DNA of 64,000 nt from CAUZJF01 sp965248605 (GCA_965248605.1 CBDFJV010000007.1:3038001-3102000), one strand, 5' to 3'; positions 15,647-25,104 are shown, numbered from the stretch's first letter. Numbers and translations are program-made. The notes: generated by a model from the letters alone, not told the origin.

Positions 15647-17041
15647 ATGGGCAGCACGTCGGCAGGTAAGATGCCGTCGGCTGAGAACCAACTCGTTTCG
15701 TCCGTCCCTAGCTCTATCTCCCTGAAAGAACCGCAGTTGTCCAATCCAACCAGAATCGGCGTTGGCCTTCTAGGTTTGGGGGTCGTGGGCAGTGGCGTGG
15801 CCCAGGTATTACGAGAGGCTGCCGAGCGAATCGAGGCTGCGGTCGGGTGCTCTGTGGTCCTCGAGGGTGTGCTGGTCCGCGACCCCGTCAAGTACCGCGA
15901 CCATGAGGTGCCGGCCGGTCTCATCACGACTGACGCAGGCAGTATCTTGAACAACCCGAAAGTCGACGTCGTCGTCGAGGCGATGGGAGGGCAGCAACCC
16001 GCGTTTGACTACATCTTCGAGGCCATGTCCCTCGGGAAGCACGTAGCCACCGCCAACAAAGAGGTTATGGCGCGCCACGGCCCGGAAGTTCTTGCGCACG
16101 CGGACGGGCAAGGCGTCCACGTGCGGTTCGAGGCCAGCGTGGCCGGCGGCACCCCGATTATCGGCCCTTTGCTACGCGATCTAGCGGCCAATGATTTTGT
16201 GGCTATTAACGGCATAATCAATGGCACCACGAACTATATTCTCACCAAGATGGCCAACGAAGGTGTCGACTTCGCCGACGCGCTGCAAGAGGCACAGGAG
16301 CTGGGCTACGCCGAACCGGACCCTACCAACGACGTCGAAGGGGTCGACGCCGCCTACAAGCTCGCGATCTTGTCGACTCTGGCGTTTCGGTCGAGGGTCA
16401 GAGATACCGACGTTTACAGGGAAGGGATCAGCAACCTCAAGGCGCGCGACTTCCAATACGCTAGAGAGCTGGGATACAACATCAAGCTGCTGGCGATGGC
16501 CCGTAAGGACGATGGATACGTTCAAGCCAGGGTGCACCCCGTTTTTGTGCCCTCGGAGGCGCCATTGGCGAAGGTGGACGGCGTATTGAACGCCATCGAA
16601 GTCGAAACGGACCTGGCGGGCCGCGTGCTTTTTCAGGGGCGGGGTGCCGGAGCGCTCCCGACGGCTAGTGCGCTGGTGGCCGACTTGATCGATATCACGC
16701 GTAACGTGGTGGGGGGAGTTCTACAGACTACCTCGCCCAAGCTAGATGCGAACCTTGCGGTCCGGCCAATGCCCGGTCTTGAGACCAAGTACTACCTGCG
16801 CATGGACGTGATCGACCGGGCCGGCGTCCTCGCTCGGATAGCCACCGTGCTGGGAGACCTCGATATCAGTATCGACTCCGTGATCCAAAAGGGGGCGGAC
16901 GAGCAAGCCCATACCGCGGAACTGGTCATCACCACGCACAGGGCCGCTGAAGCGGCGATGCAGAACGCGGTACGCCTTCTCGAGGGCCTGGAAGTCGTCC
17001 GAGAAGTTGGCAACGTGGTGCGCGTCGAGGATTGGGAGTAG
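15647..17041 (+). CDS. hom: Homoserine dehydrogenase
   Basis: 464 residues. NAD(P) loop VGLLGLGVVGSGVAQVL near residue 45, TANKEVMARHG, the catalytic region EASVAGGTPIIGPL, NGIINGTTNYILTKM, DPTNDVEGVDAAYKLAILS, and a C-terminal ACT domain (YYLRMDVIDRAGVLARIATVLGDLDISIDSVIQK). It reduces aspartate semialdehyde to homoserine for Thr/Met synthesis; the ACT domain suggests threonine feedback. The first 30 residues before the Rossmann domain are longer than usual, and ATG 15671 is an alternative start. No other threonine gene is adjacent. Confidence 0.94.
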   Translation: MGSTSAGKMPSAENQLVSSVPSSISLKEPQLSNPTRIGVGLLGLGVVGSGVAQVLREAAERIEAAVGCSVVLEGVLVRDPVKYRDHEVPAGLITTDAGSILNNPKVDVVVEAMGGQQPAFDYIFEAMSLGKHVATANKEVMARHGPEVLAHADGQGVHVRFEASVAGGTPIIGPLLRDLAANDFVAINGIINGTTNYILTKMANEGVDFADALQEAQELGYAEPDPTNDVEGVDAAYKLAILSTLAFRSRVRDTDVYREGISNLKARDFQYARELGYNIKLLAMARKDDGYVQARVHPVFVPSEAPLAKVDGVLNAIEVETDLAGRVLFQGRGAGALPTASALVADLIDITRNVVGGVLQTTSPKLDANLAVRPMPGLETKYYLRMDVIDRAGVLARIATVLGDLDISIDSVIQKGADEQAHTAELVITTHRAAEAAMQNAVRLLEGLEVVREVGNVVRVEDWE

Positions 17042-17070
17042 CGCCCACACGGTCTGCGTTTGTGGCCTGT

Positions 17071-17099
17071 TTGACCGGCTCAATCCACATTGCTAGCAT
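17071..17099 (+). promoter_or_regulatory. Promoter of the first NHL lipoprotein gene
   Basis: TTGACC, 17-bp spacer, TAGCAT; 28 bases before the ATG at 17128. Confidence 0.5.
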
Positions 17100-17127
17100 T
17101 GGTCGTATCGTTGAGTGGAGGGCTCTA

Positions 17128-18438
17128 ATGAATACTAAAACGCTCACAAGGTCGCTCAGATGGGTTTCGGTCCTGCTGGCCGCCGGTCTAGCAATGCTGC
17201 TCATCGCCTGCGGAGCGGCGGACGAGGAGAAGACCCAAGAGCCAGCTGCTGTTGCCTCAGATACGGGAGCTCCGACCGGAGGTGAGACTCCGGATGAGAC
17301 GAAGAAAGAAACCGCAATTGTTGGCGGCTTCGAGGTGTTGGTAGGCGGCGCCGGAGGCGGATTTGGTGGTGACGGCGGTCTGGCCACGGCGGCTGAGATC
17401 TATGCCCCAATGGGCGTTGCGGTCGACGGCAACGGCAACGTCTACGTATCCGGAGACCATCGTATCCGGAAAGTCGATGCTGAGACGGGGATCATCACCA
17501 CCTTCGTGGGTACTGGAAGCCCCGGCTACGGCGGAGACGATGGGGAGGCGGCGAGCGCGAAAATCAAGCTGCCCGAGGGTGTTGCCGTAGACGCCGACGG
17601 CAACCTGTACATCGCCGACAGCGGCAACGGCCGTATCCGCAAGGTCGATGTCTCCACAGGGATGATCACGACTGTCGCGGGCGGAGGTCCGCCAGTTGCG
17701 ATGCGCCGGACCAACACAGGCGACGGTGGCCTGGCTACCGAGGCCTACTTCAAGGAGCCTCGGGACGTCGCGGTCGACAGCAAGGGGAACATCTATTTCG
17801 TCGCCGAGGACCGGGTCCGAAAGGTCGACATCGCGACGGGCGTGATTTCGACCTATGCGGGCAAGGGTGTGAGGGGCGTCGAAGGCGATGGCGGACCGGC
17901 GAACGAGGCCGCGATCGCGGACGCCATGGGCCTCGCGTTCGACGCCGACGACAATCTATACATCGCGGACACCGACAACCAGCGTGTGCGTATGGTGGAG
18001 GCCGCCACCGGGATAATCAGAACGTTGGCCGGAATCGGTGTTCACGGGAGCGACGAGACCTTAGACCAGGTCGAACCGGGGAAGCGTAAAGTAGCGACTC
18101 AAGGTCTGGGCTATTCAGGGGACGGCGGACCGGCCGCCGAAGCGATGATGCGGCTCCCTCACGCCGTAGCGGTATCGCCCAACGGGCAGCTGTATATAGC
18201 CGACATGGGGAATGACGTAGTCCGCGCCGTCGATCTGAGCAGCAAGGTCATTAGGACCGCGGTGGATGGCGGCGCCGTGACCGGCAAACAATACGACACC
18301 GATGGGTACATGGGCAGTGGCGCTATCGAGATTACTTTCACCAACTTCAGCCCGCCCAGGGCAGTCGCCGTAGACAACGATGGCAACATCTATATCGCTG
18401 ACTTGAAGCAGAACAAAATCGTAAAGTACAGACCATAA
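17128..18438 (+). CDS. NHL-repeat beta-propeller lipoprotein
   Basis: 436 residues from ATG 17128, which follows GGAGGG. Lipoprotein signal peptide with lipobox LLIAC, then a T/E/P-rich linker and at least five NHL repeats of the form GVAVDGNGNVYVSG..RIRKVD..TGIITTFVGTG, each preceded by GDGG. A six-bladed, membrane-anchored, outward-facing propeller is inferred. NHL propellers bind ligands or protein partners; some cleave. A repeat-rich paralogue follows immediately. Confidence 0.82.
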   Translation: MNTKTLTRSLRWVSVLLAAGLAMLLIACGAADEEKTQEPAAVASDTGAPTGGETPDETKKETAIVGGFEVLVGGAGGGFGGDGGLATAAEIYAPMGVAVDGNGNVYVSGDHRIRKVDAETGIITTFVGTGSPGYGGDDGEAASAKIKLPEGVAVDADGNLYIADSGNGRIRKVDVSTGMITTVAGGGPPVAMRRTNTGDGGLATEAYFKEPRDVAVDSKGNIYFVAEDRVRKVDIATGVISTYAGKGVRGVEGDGGPANEAAIADAMGLAFDADDNLYIADTDNQRVRMVEAATGIIRTLAGIGVHGSDETLDQVEPGKRKVATQGLGYSGDGGPAAEAMMRLPHAVAVSPNGQLYIADMGNDVVRAVDLSSKVIRTAVDGGAVTGKQYDTDGYMGSGAIEITFTNFSPPRAVAVDNDGNIYIADLKQNKIVKYRP

Positions 18439-18522
18439 CCTGGGACGGTCGTCGTGCCCTGGCTGTGGCGCACCTAGGCGTCGTCGAGTCCGGTGGCGCT
18501 GAGGACCGCCTCTGAGTTCCGT

Positions 18523-18551
18523 TTGACTAGGTTTGGGCTCCATGCTACCGT
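18523..18551 (+). promoter_or_regulatory. Promoter of the second NHL lipoprotein gene
   Basis: TTGACT, 17-bp spacer, TACCGT, 26 bases before ATG 18578. Confidence 0.45.
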
Positions 18552-18577
18552 TTGTCCCACTCAAACGGAGGTCGCCG

Positions 18578-19792
18578 ATGTTCTTGTTAGGCGCCCTGAA
18601 GAGCCGCCCCTCCCGTCGGGCTCACATGCGTGTTTTCAAAGTGGCAATGCTGGCGCTCGGAGCGAGCATTGTCCTGACTTCCTGCGGCGGCGACGACGAA
18701 TCCGACGCTGAAACGGTCCCGGACTACCCCGTCGGTAATATCTCGACGGTCGCCGGTACGGGAGTATCAGGATCGGACGGCGACGGTGGACCCGCAACCA
18801 CAGCTCAGATCTACGCCCCCTCCGGGGTCGCCATCGACGGAGAGGGCAACATCTATGTATCCGGCGACTACCGGGTTCGTCGAGTGGACGGGGCTTCCGG
18901 GGTGATTACGACGGTTGCTGGAACGGGATCTCCCGGATACGGCGGTGACGGAGTCGACGCCGCTGGCGCACAGCTGGATGTTCCCGAGGGGATAGCGGTT
19001 GACTCGCAAGGCAATCTCTACATCGCGGACACGGACAATCAGCGAATCCGTAGGGTCGATGCCTCAACCGGCGTCATTACCACCGTGGCCGGCGGCATTG
19101 AAGTCACCTCCGAGATGCGACTTCAGGGTTATACAGGCGACGATGGCCCGGCGATGGAGGCGTACATACCGCGCCCCGTTGGCATTGCTATCGACGCGGA
19201 CGGCAACATCTACATAGCCGACCGCGACGCTAACTCCGTCCGGCGGGTGGACGCGGCCAGCGGAGAAATCACTACTGTGGCCGGTGGAACGACTATCACG
19301 CAGGAACAGGGCGACGAGGGTTTCATCCGCGACGGCGAGCTGGCGACCAGCGCATTCCTGGACAAGCCGTCCGGTGTTGCCGTAGATAGCCGCGGCAACG
19401 TTTACATCGCCGATAGCGGCAACCTTGTGGTACGCAAAGTAGACGCGTCGACGGGCATCATCACCTCGGTTGCTCGAGGTGATAATCCGCCGGAAGGCGC
19501 GAGCAAAACGGCCGCCAAAGTATTTACATTCGTGCCCAGGAATGTGGCGGTAGATAGTGAAGACAACCTGTACATCGTGGCGGACGTTGGTATATATAAG
19601 CTGGACGTCGCTACAGGCGAATCGATTACCGTCGCCGGCGGCGGTTCGGGAGACCTCGGAGATGGCGGCCCCGCCACGAGCGCAACTCTCGCTGGGCCAA
19701 ACGCGGTCGCCGTAAAGCCAGACGGTTCTTTCCTAATCGCTGAGCTCGCGTCGAACAGGATACGAGAAGTCACCGCGCCCGTCCCGCGATAA
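18578..19792 (+). CDS. NHL-repeat beta-propeller lipoprotein, paralogue of 17128-18438
   Basis: 404 residues from ATG 18578, chosen because AACGGAGGT lies 6 bases upstream; in-frame starts at 18533 and 18626 are alternatives. Signal peptide with lipobox VLTSC, an acidic linker, then NHL repeats such as GVAIDGEGNIYVSGDYRVRRVD, GIAVDSQGNLYIADTDNQRIRRVD and GIAIDADGNIYIADRDANSVRRVD. Clear duplication of the preceding gene with its own promoter. Confidence 0.8.
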   Translation: MFLLGALKSRPSRRAHMRVFKVAMLALGASIVLTSCGGDDESDAETVPDYPVGNISTVAGTGVSGSDGDGGPATTAQIYAPSGVAIDGEGNIYVSGDYRVRRVDGASGVITTVAGTGSPGYGGDGVDAAGAQLDVPEGIAVDSQGNLYIADTDNQRIRRVDASTGVITTVAGGIEVTSEMRLQGYTGDDGPAMEAYIPRPVGIAIDADGNIYIADRDANSVRRVDAASGEITTVAGGTTITQEQGDEGFIRDGELATSAFLDKPSGVAVDSRGNVYIADSGNLVVRKVDASTGIITSVARGDNPPEGASKTAAKVFTFVPRNVAVDSEDNLYIVADVGIYKLDVATGESITVAGGGSGDLGDGGPATSATLAGPNAVAVKPDGSFLIAELASNRIREVTAPVPR

Positions 19793-19935
19793 CACGGTAG
19801 GCGTCCGGCTTGGGCATCCAAGATGCCCAAGTTGCTTTCTCTGATGTGAGATTACAGCGTGCTCGTTTTTCCTTAGTTGGACAGCACTCAGCCAACCTGA
19901 CCTTTCCGCCTATTAGCATCCGAAGGGTGAGTCAT

Positions 19936-21237
19936 ATGAACCAGTTCTTTGGCAAGACAGGTTATCTGTTGGTAATCGGCGTCTTCGTTGCCTTTGCCTG
20001 GGCGGTTGGGCTGTGGTCTATCGGAGCGTATGGCATGGTTCGTATCGGCCAATCACTACGGGGTACGGTCGAGGAACTTGGCCCCAGCTGGTCGCCCGAT
20101 GGGACGAGGGTGGCTTTCGCGTCCAACGAGCATGGGAACTACGACATCTACGTCCAGAACGCGGACGGCGGCGACCGGACAAATCTGACCAACAGCTCAG
20201 AAGAGTCGAGCCAACCCATTTGGTCACCGGACGGGAGCCGAATTGCGTATGTCTCGAAGGGCCAGCGGGGCTTCGACATCCATGTAGTCCGTCCTGACGG
20301 CTCCGCCCACAGCAACCTCAGTAACTTCCCATCCCTCTATACCGATATCGCGTGGTCTCCCGATGGGACGAAGATCGCTTTCATATCCAACCGCGACGTT
20401 CGTCGAATCGAGCGTTTGGGAAACCCATCCGATGGACCTGTGCTGTTTCCCGAGCGTCGCAGCCCCGACATCTACGTGATGAACGCTGACGGGACCGATG
20501 TCACGCGGCTGACGTTCAACCAGGCTACGGACCGGCGGCCGCGGTGGTCGCCGGGCGGTGGCAGGATCATGTTCCAGTCGACCAGGGACGGCAACAGCGA
20601 GATCTACGTGATCGACGCGGACGGTACCGCTCTCACCAGGCTAACGGAGAATGACGTGACCGACATCGACCCGGCCTGGTCGCCGAACGGCGAACGGATC
20701 GCTTTCGCTACCGCACGGGCACAGACTGAATTCCAGGCTCACCTGAAGGACGACCAATCGTCGGTGCCAAGTATGCTTCGCCTAACCGGGGTGATCAGGA
20801 CAATGGCGACGGGCATCAACTTCGATATATACGTTATGAACGCCGACGGCAGCGGGTCCATCAACATAACCAACAGCCCGACCACCAACGACACCGGCCC
20901 GGTGTGGTCTCCTGACGGCCGCTTCATCGCCTTCGACGGCGCTTACCTGAGAGTCCCTTCGACCGCGCCGGGTAGGAGCGAGGTGTACGTATTGGGTGTG
21001 GACGGTGTCGATGGAATGGTCCCGATCACGCAACCCACGACTCCGCCGGAGACGCATGAAGGGCCCGTTTGGTCGCCCGACGGCCGACGCATCGGCTACG
21101 TTTCAAGGGGCATCGACTCGGCCCGAATCCGCATGATCCAGGTCAGGACCGGCGAACCCGAATCCAACGGTCGGGCTGACGGCCCCGACCGAAATGCTGG
21201 CACCCCGCTCACCCTGAGCTTATCTAAGGGTCCCTGA
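19936..21237 (+). CDS. Membrane-anchored PD40/TolB-like beta-propeller protein
   Basis: 433 residues from ATG 19936. An N-terminal transmembrane helix (YLLVIGVFVAFAWAVGLWSIG), then a propeller of PD40 blades with repeated PSWSPDGTRVAFASNEHGNYDIYVQNADG and IWSPDGSRIAYVS motifs, as in TolB. No peptidase domain follows. The last residues (TPLTLSLSKGP) are encoded by a dispersed repeat of the CCTGAGCTT..AAGGGT type, so the C-terminus may be altered. Confidence 0.78.
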   Translation: MNQFFGKTGYLLVIGVFVAFAWAVGLWSIGAYGMVRIGQSLRGTVEELGPSWSPDGTRVAFASNEHGNYDIYVQNADGGDRTNLTNSSEESSQPIWSPDGSRIAYVSKGQRGFDIHVVRPDGSAHSNLSNFPSLYTDIAWSPDGTKIAFISNRDVRRIERLGNPSDGPVLFPERRSPDIYVMNADGTDVTRLTFNQATDRRPRWSPGGGRIMFQSTRDGNSEIYVIDADGTALTRLTENDVTDIDPAWSPNGERIAFATARAQTEFQAHLKDDQSSVPSMLRLTGVIRTMATGINFDIYVMNADGSGSINITNSPTTNDTGPVWSPDGRFIAFDGAYLRVPSTAPGRSEVYVLGVDGVDGMVPITQPTTPPETHEGPVWSPDGRRIGYVSRGIDSARIRMIQVRTGEPESNGRADGPDRNAGTPLTLSLSKGP

Positions 21238-21425
21238 GCCGACAGCCGTTTGTTGCAGGAAAGCTGGGCCGTCGCGTGTTGGTTCGACAGCCGCTCCGAC
21301 ACTCCCGGTACTCCCCTGAGCCCCCGTTGTCGACTTCAGTCCTATCAGGGCACAACAGCAGTCGCCACCCTGCAAGTTTGTTGTTAATGTAACAAGGGAC
21401 GGATCGAGGCTGAGGTGAACGATCG

Positions 21426-22724
21426 ATGGTCTTTCAGCGTGAGTACAAGGTCGGGACCAGCTGGGGGTACCTGCTGGCCGGTGCGATAGGCATCGGGTCG
21501 ATTGTGGGCGCCTATACCTTCGTGTACTACTTCGCGATTAAGGGCAGCTCCCAGCCAGGCCCTGTGCTCGCCGATTCGGTGATCGGCGATCAGCGCCCGA
21601 CCTGGTCTCCGGATGGCACCAGAGTCGCGATCTCGTCCGGCGAGACCGGGGACTACGACATCTACGTCCAGAACGCCGATGGGAGCGAACGGAACAGGAT
21701 CACGGATAGCCTAGCCAACGAGACCCATCCCGTCTGGGCCCCAAACGGGGAGAGGATAGCCTACATCTCTCGGGCCGCCGACAGCAGTTCCGACATACCG
21801 CCAGAGCTACAACTCGGCAGCTCCGACATACACGTCGTCAACTCCGATGGCTCCGGTCGCACAAACCTGACCAACTTCCCCTCCCTATACAGGGATCTGG
21901 TGTGGTCGCCAGACGGGACAAAGATCGCGTTCGTTTCCAACCGCGACATTCGTCCGGCCGGGATCGGAATTCCGACATCCGAAACGGGTCCGCCCGCGCG
22001 TCTTAAGCGTCGAAGACCCGATATCTATGTGATGAACGCGGATGGGAGCGACCAGACGAGGCTAACCTTCGACCTGGCTTCGGACACAAAGCCGGCCTGG
22101 TCGCCCGACAGCAACAACATCGCGTTCCAATCGAACAGGGACGGCAACAGCGAGATATACATCGTCGACGTCGACAGCGGCGGCTTGACGAGGCTAACGG
22201 AGAACGAGGTTACGGATGTCGACCCGGTGTGGTCGCCGGATGGCACGCGAATCGCATTCGCCACCGCCCGAATACAGACGGAATTCCAGAGAGAGCTACA
22301 GGAAGGCCGGTCGGCCCAGCCTTTCGCTAACGTTGGTTCGGCGAGCTTCAGTGCGCTTGCGACTGGGCTTAACTTTGACATCTACGTCGTCAATGCGGAT
22401 GGGACCGGCGCCATCAATCTGTCCAACAGCCCCAGTAGCGACGATACCCGGCCGGTGTGGTCTCCTGATGGGGACTACGTCGCTTTCGACGGCGCGCACC
22501 TGCCTGCCCAGCCGGGTGTCCCCGGCGATACTGAAGTGTACGTCGTCAAGCTGGAAGGCGCCGGCGGCGTGCTACCGATAACGGGAACGAGCCTCGCCAA
22601 GTTCAAGGCACCGACACATGCAGGCCCGGCATGGTCTCCCGATGGTCGCCTGATCGGCTATATGTCGAAGGACGAGGACACGGTGCGTGTTCAGGTGGTG
22701 CAACTCGTCGAACCCACGCCGTAG
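21426..22724 (+). CDS. Membrane-anchored PD40/TolB-like beta-propeller protein, paralogue
   Basis: 432 residues. TM helix near residues 15-38 (YLLAGAIGIGSIVGAYTFVYYFAI), then TWSPDGTRVAISSGETGDYDIYVQNADGSERNRITDS and further WSPDG blades in the same order as the preceding gene. The ATG follows GAGGTGA. With 17128-21237 it makes four exported propellers in a row. Confidence 0.78.
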   Translation: MVFQREYKVGTSWGYLLAGAIGIGSIVGAYTFVYYFAIKGSSQPGPVLADSVIGDQRPTWSPDGTRVAISSGETGDYDIYVQNADGSERNRITDSLANETHPVWAPNGERIAYISRAADSSSDIPPELQLGSSDIHVVNSDGSGRTNLTNFPSLYRDLVWSPDGTKIAFVSNRDIRPAGIGIPTSETGPPARLKRRRPDIYVMNADGSDQTRLTFDLASDTKPAWSPDSNNIAFQSNRDGNSEIYIVDVDSGGLTRLTENEVTDVDPVWSPDGTRIAFATARIQTEFQRELQEGRSAQPFANVGSASFSALATGLNFDIYVVNADGTGAINLSNSPSSDDTRPVWSPDGDYVAFDGAHLPAQPGVPGDTEVYVVKLEGAGGVLPITGTSLAKFKAPTHAGPAWSPDGRLIGYMSKDEDTVRVQVVQLVEPTP

Positions 22725-22748
22725 GCCAATTCGAGCCACCGACGGTCG

Positions 22749-23084
22749 CTAGTCTGGTAGGTGCTGCTTCTGCCTTCTCCAGCCGTCGTCTGATGGGAAG
22801 GCGGTAGTGCTTTCGACCCGCTGCGCGTCGCCGTCGAACCAGTCCTGGACGGTCGAGCGCCATTTTCGGTAGTGCGGCATCGTTCTGTGGGTTTCGACGG
22901 CCGCTCTGTCCTCATAGACCTCGTAGAGGTGCACCAGATTCGGGTCGGAGTCGTCTTTGAGAACGTCGAAACGGTAGCATCCAGGCTCGTTTTGGACGGA
23001 GCCGCGGGCGTCGTCGAGGGTCGCTTCGATGAAGCGGTCCATGTATCCGGGCTTGACGCGTATGGAGACGATGATCGCGAACAT
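22749..23084 (-). CDS. Antibiotic biosynthesis monooxygenase (ABM)-domain protein
   Basis: 111 residues from ATG 23082-23084, preceded by AAGGAGCC. Ferredoxin-like fold of the ABM/YgiN type: MFAIIVSIRVKPGYMDRFIEATLDDARGSVQNEPGCYRFDVLKDD, HLYEVYEDRAAVETHR, PHYRKW. Members are cofactor-free quinol or polyketide monooxygenases, or simply stress-related dimers. No context beyond its solo position. Confidence 0.85.
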   Translation of the reverse strand: MFAIIVSIRVKPGYMDRFIEATLDDARGSVQNEPGCYRFDVLKDDSDPNLVHLYEVYEDRAAVETHRTMPHYRKWRSTVQDWFDGDAQRVESTTAFPSDDGWRRQKQHLPD

Positions 23085-23505
23085 GGCTAGGCTCCTTGCT
23101 GGGTGGGGTGGGCGTACAGCTGTACGTCTTGCAGACTCTAGTAGTAGTTCACGCATGTTTTGACTATCGTCCTGGGAAGCGGAGCGACAATCCGTCCCCC
23201 CTTTGCGAAAGGGGGGTTAGGGGGATTTGCCTGCTTGCGGCGCAACGTTCCCCACATCTGCGTACGGAGGCGCCGGGCCTTCTCGCTCAGCTTGCGGTTA
23301 TATCTGATCACCGTGGGTCAAATCCCCCTAACCCCCTTTTCAAAAAGGGGGACAGAGCTGGCCCCTAGCTTAATTCGGATAAAGCTGCTGCAACCGGTTG
23401 TATAGCGAGGATCCCATGGCCCCACATATCATCTTACGCGTGACTTACCACTAGCTTCGGTACTTCGTTTGATGAAGGTCGGGGGCACGACCGTCGACGG
23501 CAAGT
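23085..23505. repeat. Gene-free stretch with a 158-bp element bounded by inverted repeats
   Basis: Copy 1 of CCCCCTTTG.GAAAGGGGGGTTAGGGGGATTT lies at 23195-23228 and an inverted copy at 23320-23352, enclosing about 90 bases. The same core recurs at 45608-45640 and 46329-46361. No gene was recognised. Confidence 0.6.
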
Positions 23506-24417
23506 CTACGGCTTAGTAAATGCCCCGTAAATCATGCCGACCACAGCTCCTCCAACGGCTCCGGCGATTCCGCCGCCGATTGCGCCCAGGACTGCGAACA
23601 AAGCTCCAATCATGGGCACGGCGACGATCGATGTGCCGGCCGGCAAAGATTGTGCCGTGCCGATGCCGCCGAAGAGGCCGGTAACCACCATCCCGACCAT
23701 GCCCACCCACGTCATCCCGCGGGTCAGGCCGGTGATGCCATAGGTTACGAACCGGGGCGGCTCGTCAGAATAGCCGGGGCGTGTCGGTGACTTGACCCGA
23801 CCGCGTAACGAATCGGAACCGGAACCGGCGCCTACATATATGGTTTCGGTTTCCCTGTCTCGTCGTGCGGCCGCGTTTGTTGTGAGCTCTACGGGTATCT
23901 GGACCTCTTGGTCGTCCAACCCAACAGAGATTATTTCGAAGTACCGGCTGCTTGGGTCCTTACCCACCGCCTCGATCTCGACGCGGAGCGGGAGCTCGTC
24001 GACGTCGGTCAATGACTGGTAGCCGACCACAGTGACCCAGGAATCCGGGTTGCCGATCCGGATGCTTGCGTAGGGTCCGCCTTGGTTCGTGAGGGTGAAT
24101 GAGCCGGTCCGTCTCTGGCCCGCCTCGACATCGGTGAACCGCAGCCGTGTGTGGTCGACAGATGGAATAGGCGGCTTATGTCGGCCGAGCCACTGGACGT
24201 GGTACTTCTTGCGAGCTTCAGGATCGCTGAGGACGGCGTTGGCCCGGTTAACGGTCTTTAGCTTCTCCTCGGCGGCCCGTTTCTCCTCTTCGTCGACGCC
24301 GATGAGGCGATCGGGGTGAAAGGCCAGCGCCTTGGCTCGGTACGCGCTCTTGACCTCGGCGAGGGACGCCCCTGGCTCAACCTCGAGGACTTTGTAGTAG
24401 TCTTCCCATTCGGCCAT
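23506..24417 (-). CDS. J-domain membrane protein
   Basis: 303 residues. Residues 5-75 form a J domain (DYYKVLEVEPGASLAEVKSAYRAKALAFHPDRL with the HPD tripeptide), then a beta-rich middle part (SFTLTNQGGPYASIRIGNPDSW...VEIPVELTT-like), and a glycine-zipper C-terminal membrane region (MTWVGMVGMVVTGLFGGIG and LGAIGGGIAGAVGGAVVGMIYG). No zinc-finger or DnaJ C-terminal domain, so it is not canonical DnaJ. It would recruit DnaK to the membrane; the client is unknown. It is transcribed after the VWA gene, 30 bases apart. Confidence 0.82.
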   Translation of the reverse strand: MAEWEDYYKVLEVEPGASLAEVKSAYRAKALAFHPDRLIGVDEEEKRAAEEKLKTVNRANAVLSDPEARKKYHVQWLGRHKPPIPSVDHTRLRFTDVEAGQRRTGSFTLTNQGGPYASIRIGNPDSWVTVVGYQSLTDVDELPLRVEIEAVGKDPSSRYFEIISVGLDDQEVQIPVELTTNAAARRDRETETIYVGAGSGSDSLRGRVKSPTRPGYSDEPPRFVTYGITGLTRGMTWVGMVGMVVTGLFGGIGTAQSLPAGTSIVAVPMIGALFAVLGAIGGGIAGAVGGAVVGMIYGAFTKP

Positions 24418-24447
24418 CGGGTTACCTGACGGAGGGAATCGCTCCGT

Positions 24448-25104
24448 CTACGGTTGTGGCAGCACCTGGATTCCGCCGGTACCTGGGAGCATCTTGGCCG
24501 TCGACGCGATTCCCTGGCCGAGATCGTTGCTCGGTACCATGACCGACAGATCGTTTCGCGTCGCAAGCCGTTTGAGGAAGTCGTGGTCGGCGTCGTCGGT
24601 GCCTATCGTGATGATGTCGATGCCGCCGTTCTTGGCCTCCCGGGCCGCGGCGAGGGCGTCCTTCTCGCTATCGGGTATGCCATCGGTCACCACAACGATG
24701 GCCCGCGCCCCTGACCGTCCCTGTAGCTTGTCGGTCGCCAGCTGAATGCCGCCGGCCATGTCGGTCGAAATGCCTCGTTCCAGCTTGTCGACGTAAAGGC
24801 GGATCACCGCGAGGTCCCGCTGCGGCTCGCAGATGTGGGTCGCAGCGGTCTCGAAGCTCACGAGGCCGACGGCGTAGCCCTTCTGGCGGGCCTCCGGGAA
24901 AAAATCGATAGCGCCTCGTTTCGCTTGGGTCAGCTTATCGCCGGCCATACTCGCCGAGCAGTCTATCGCAAGATAGACCCAACCGCTGCCGCCGACCTCA
25001 CCGCCGACGGGCCTGCCCTGGCGCTTGATCTCGATGCCACGGCTCGAGACGGAGACGCGAGTGTCGTCGGGGCGCCTGGTGATGTCAGAGTTTTGGTTCG
25101 TCAT
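24448..25104 (-). CDS. von Willebrand factor A-domain protein
   Basis: 218 residues. MIDAS residues are complete: YLAIDCSASM (DxSxS), the threonine of GISTDMAGG, and VVVTDGIPDSE. No signal peptide or TM segment. Such soluble VWA proteins act with ATPase or kinase partners; here the partner is the J-domain membrane protein directly downstream. Confidence 0.87.
   Translation of the reverse strand: MTNQNSDITRRPDDTRVSVSSRGIEIKRQGRPVGGEVGGSGWVYLAIDCSASMAGDKLTQAKRGAIDFFPEARQKGYAVGLVSFETAATHICEPQRDLAVIRLYVDKLERGISTDMAGGIQLATDKLQGRSGARAIVVVTDGIPDSEKDALAAAREAKNGGIDIITIGTDDADHDFLKRLATRNDLSVMVPSNDLGQGIASTAKMLPGTGGIQVLPQP

Noticed and set aside
15220..15669. Alternative 149-codon arginine/leucine-rich frame within rpsR tail
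   Set aside because: It is the out-of-frame reading of the Ala/Glu/Pro repeats and has no start signal.
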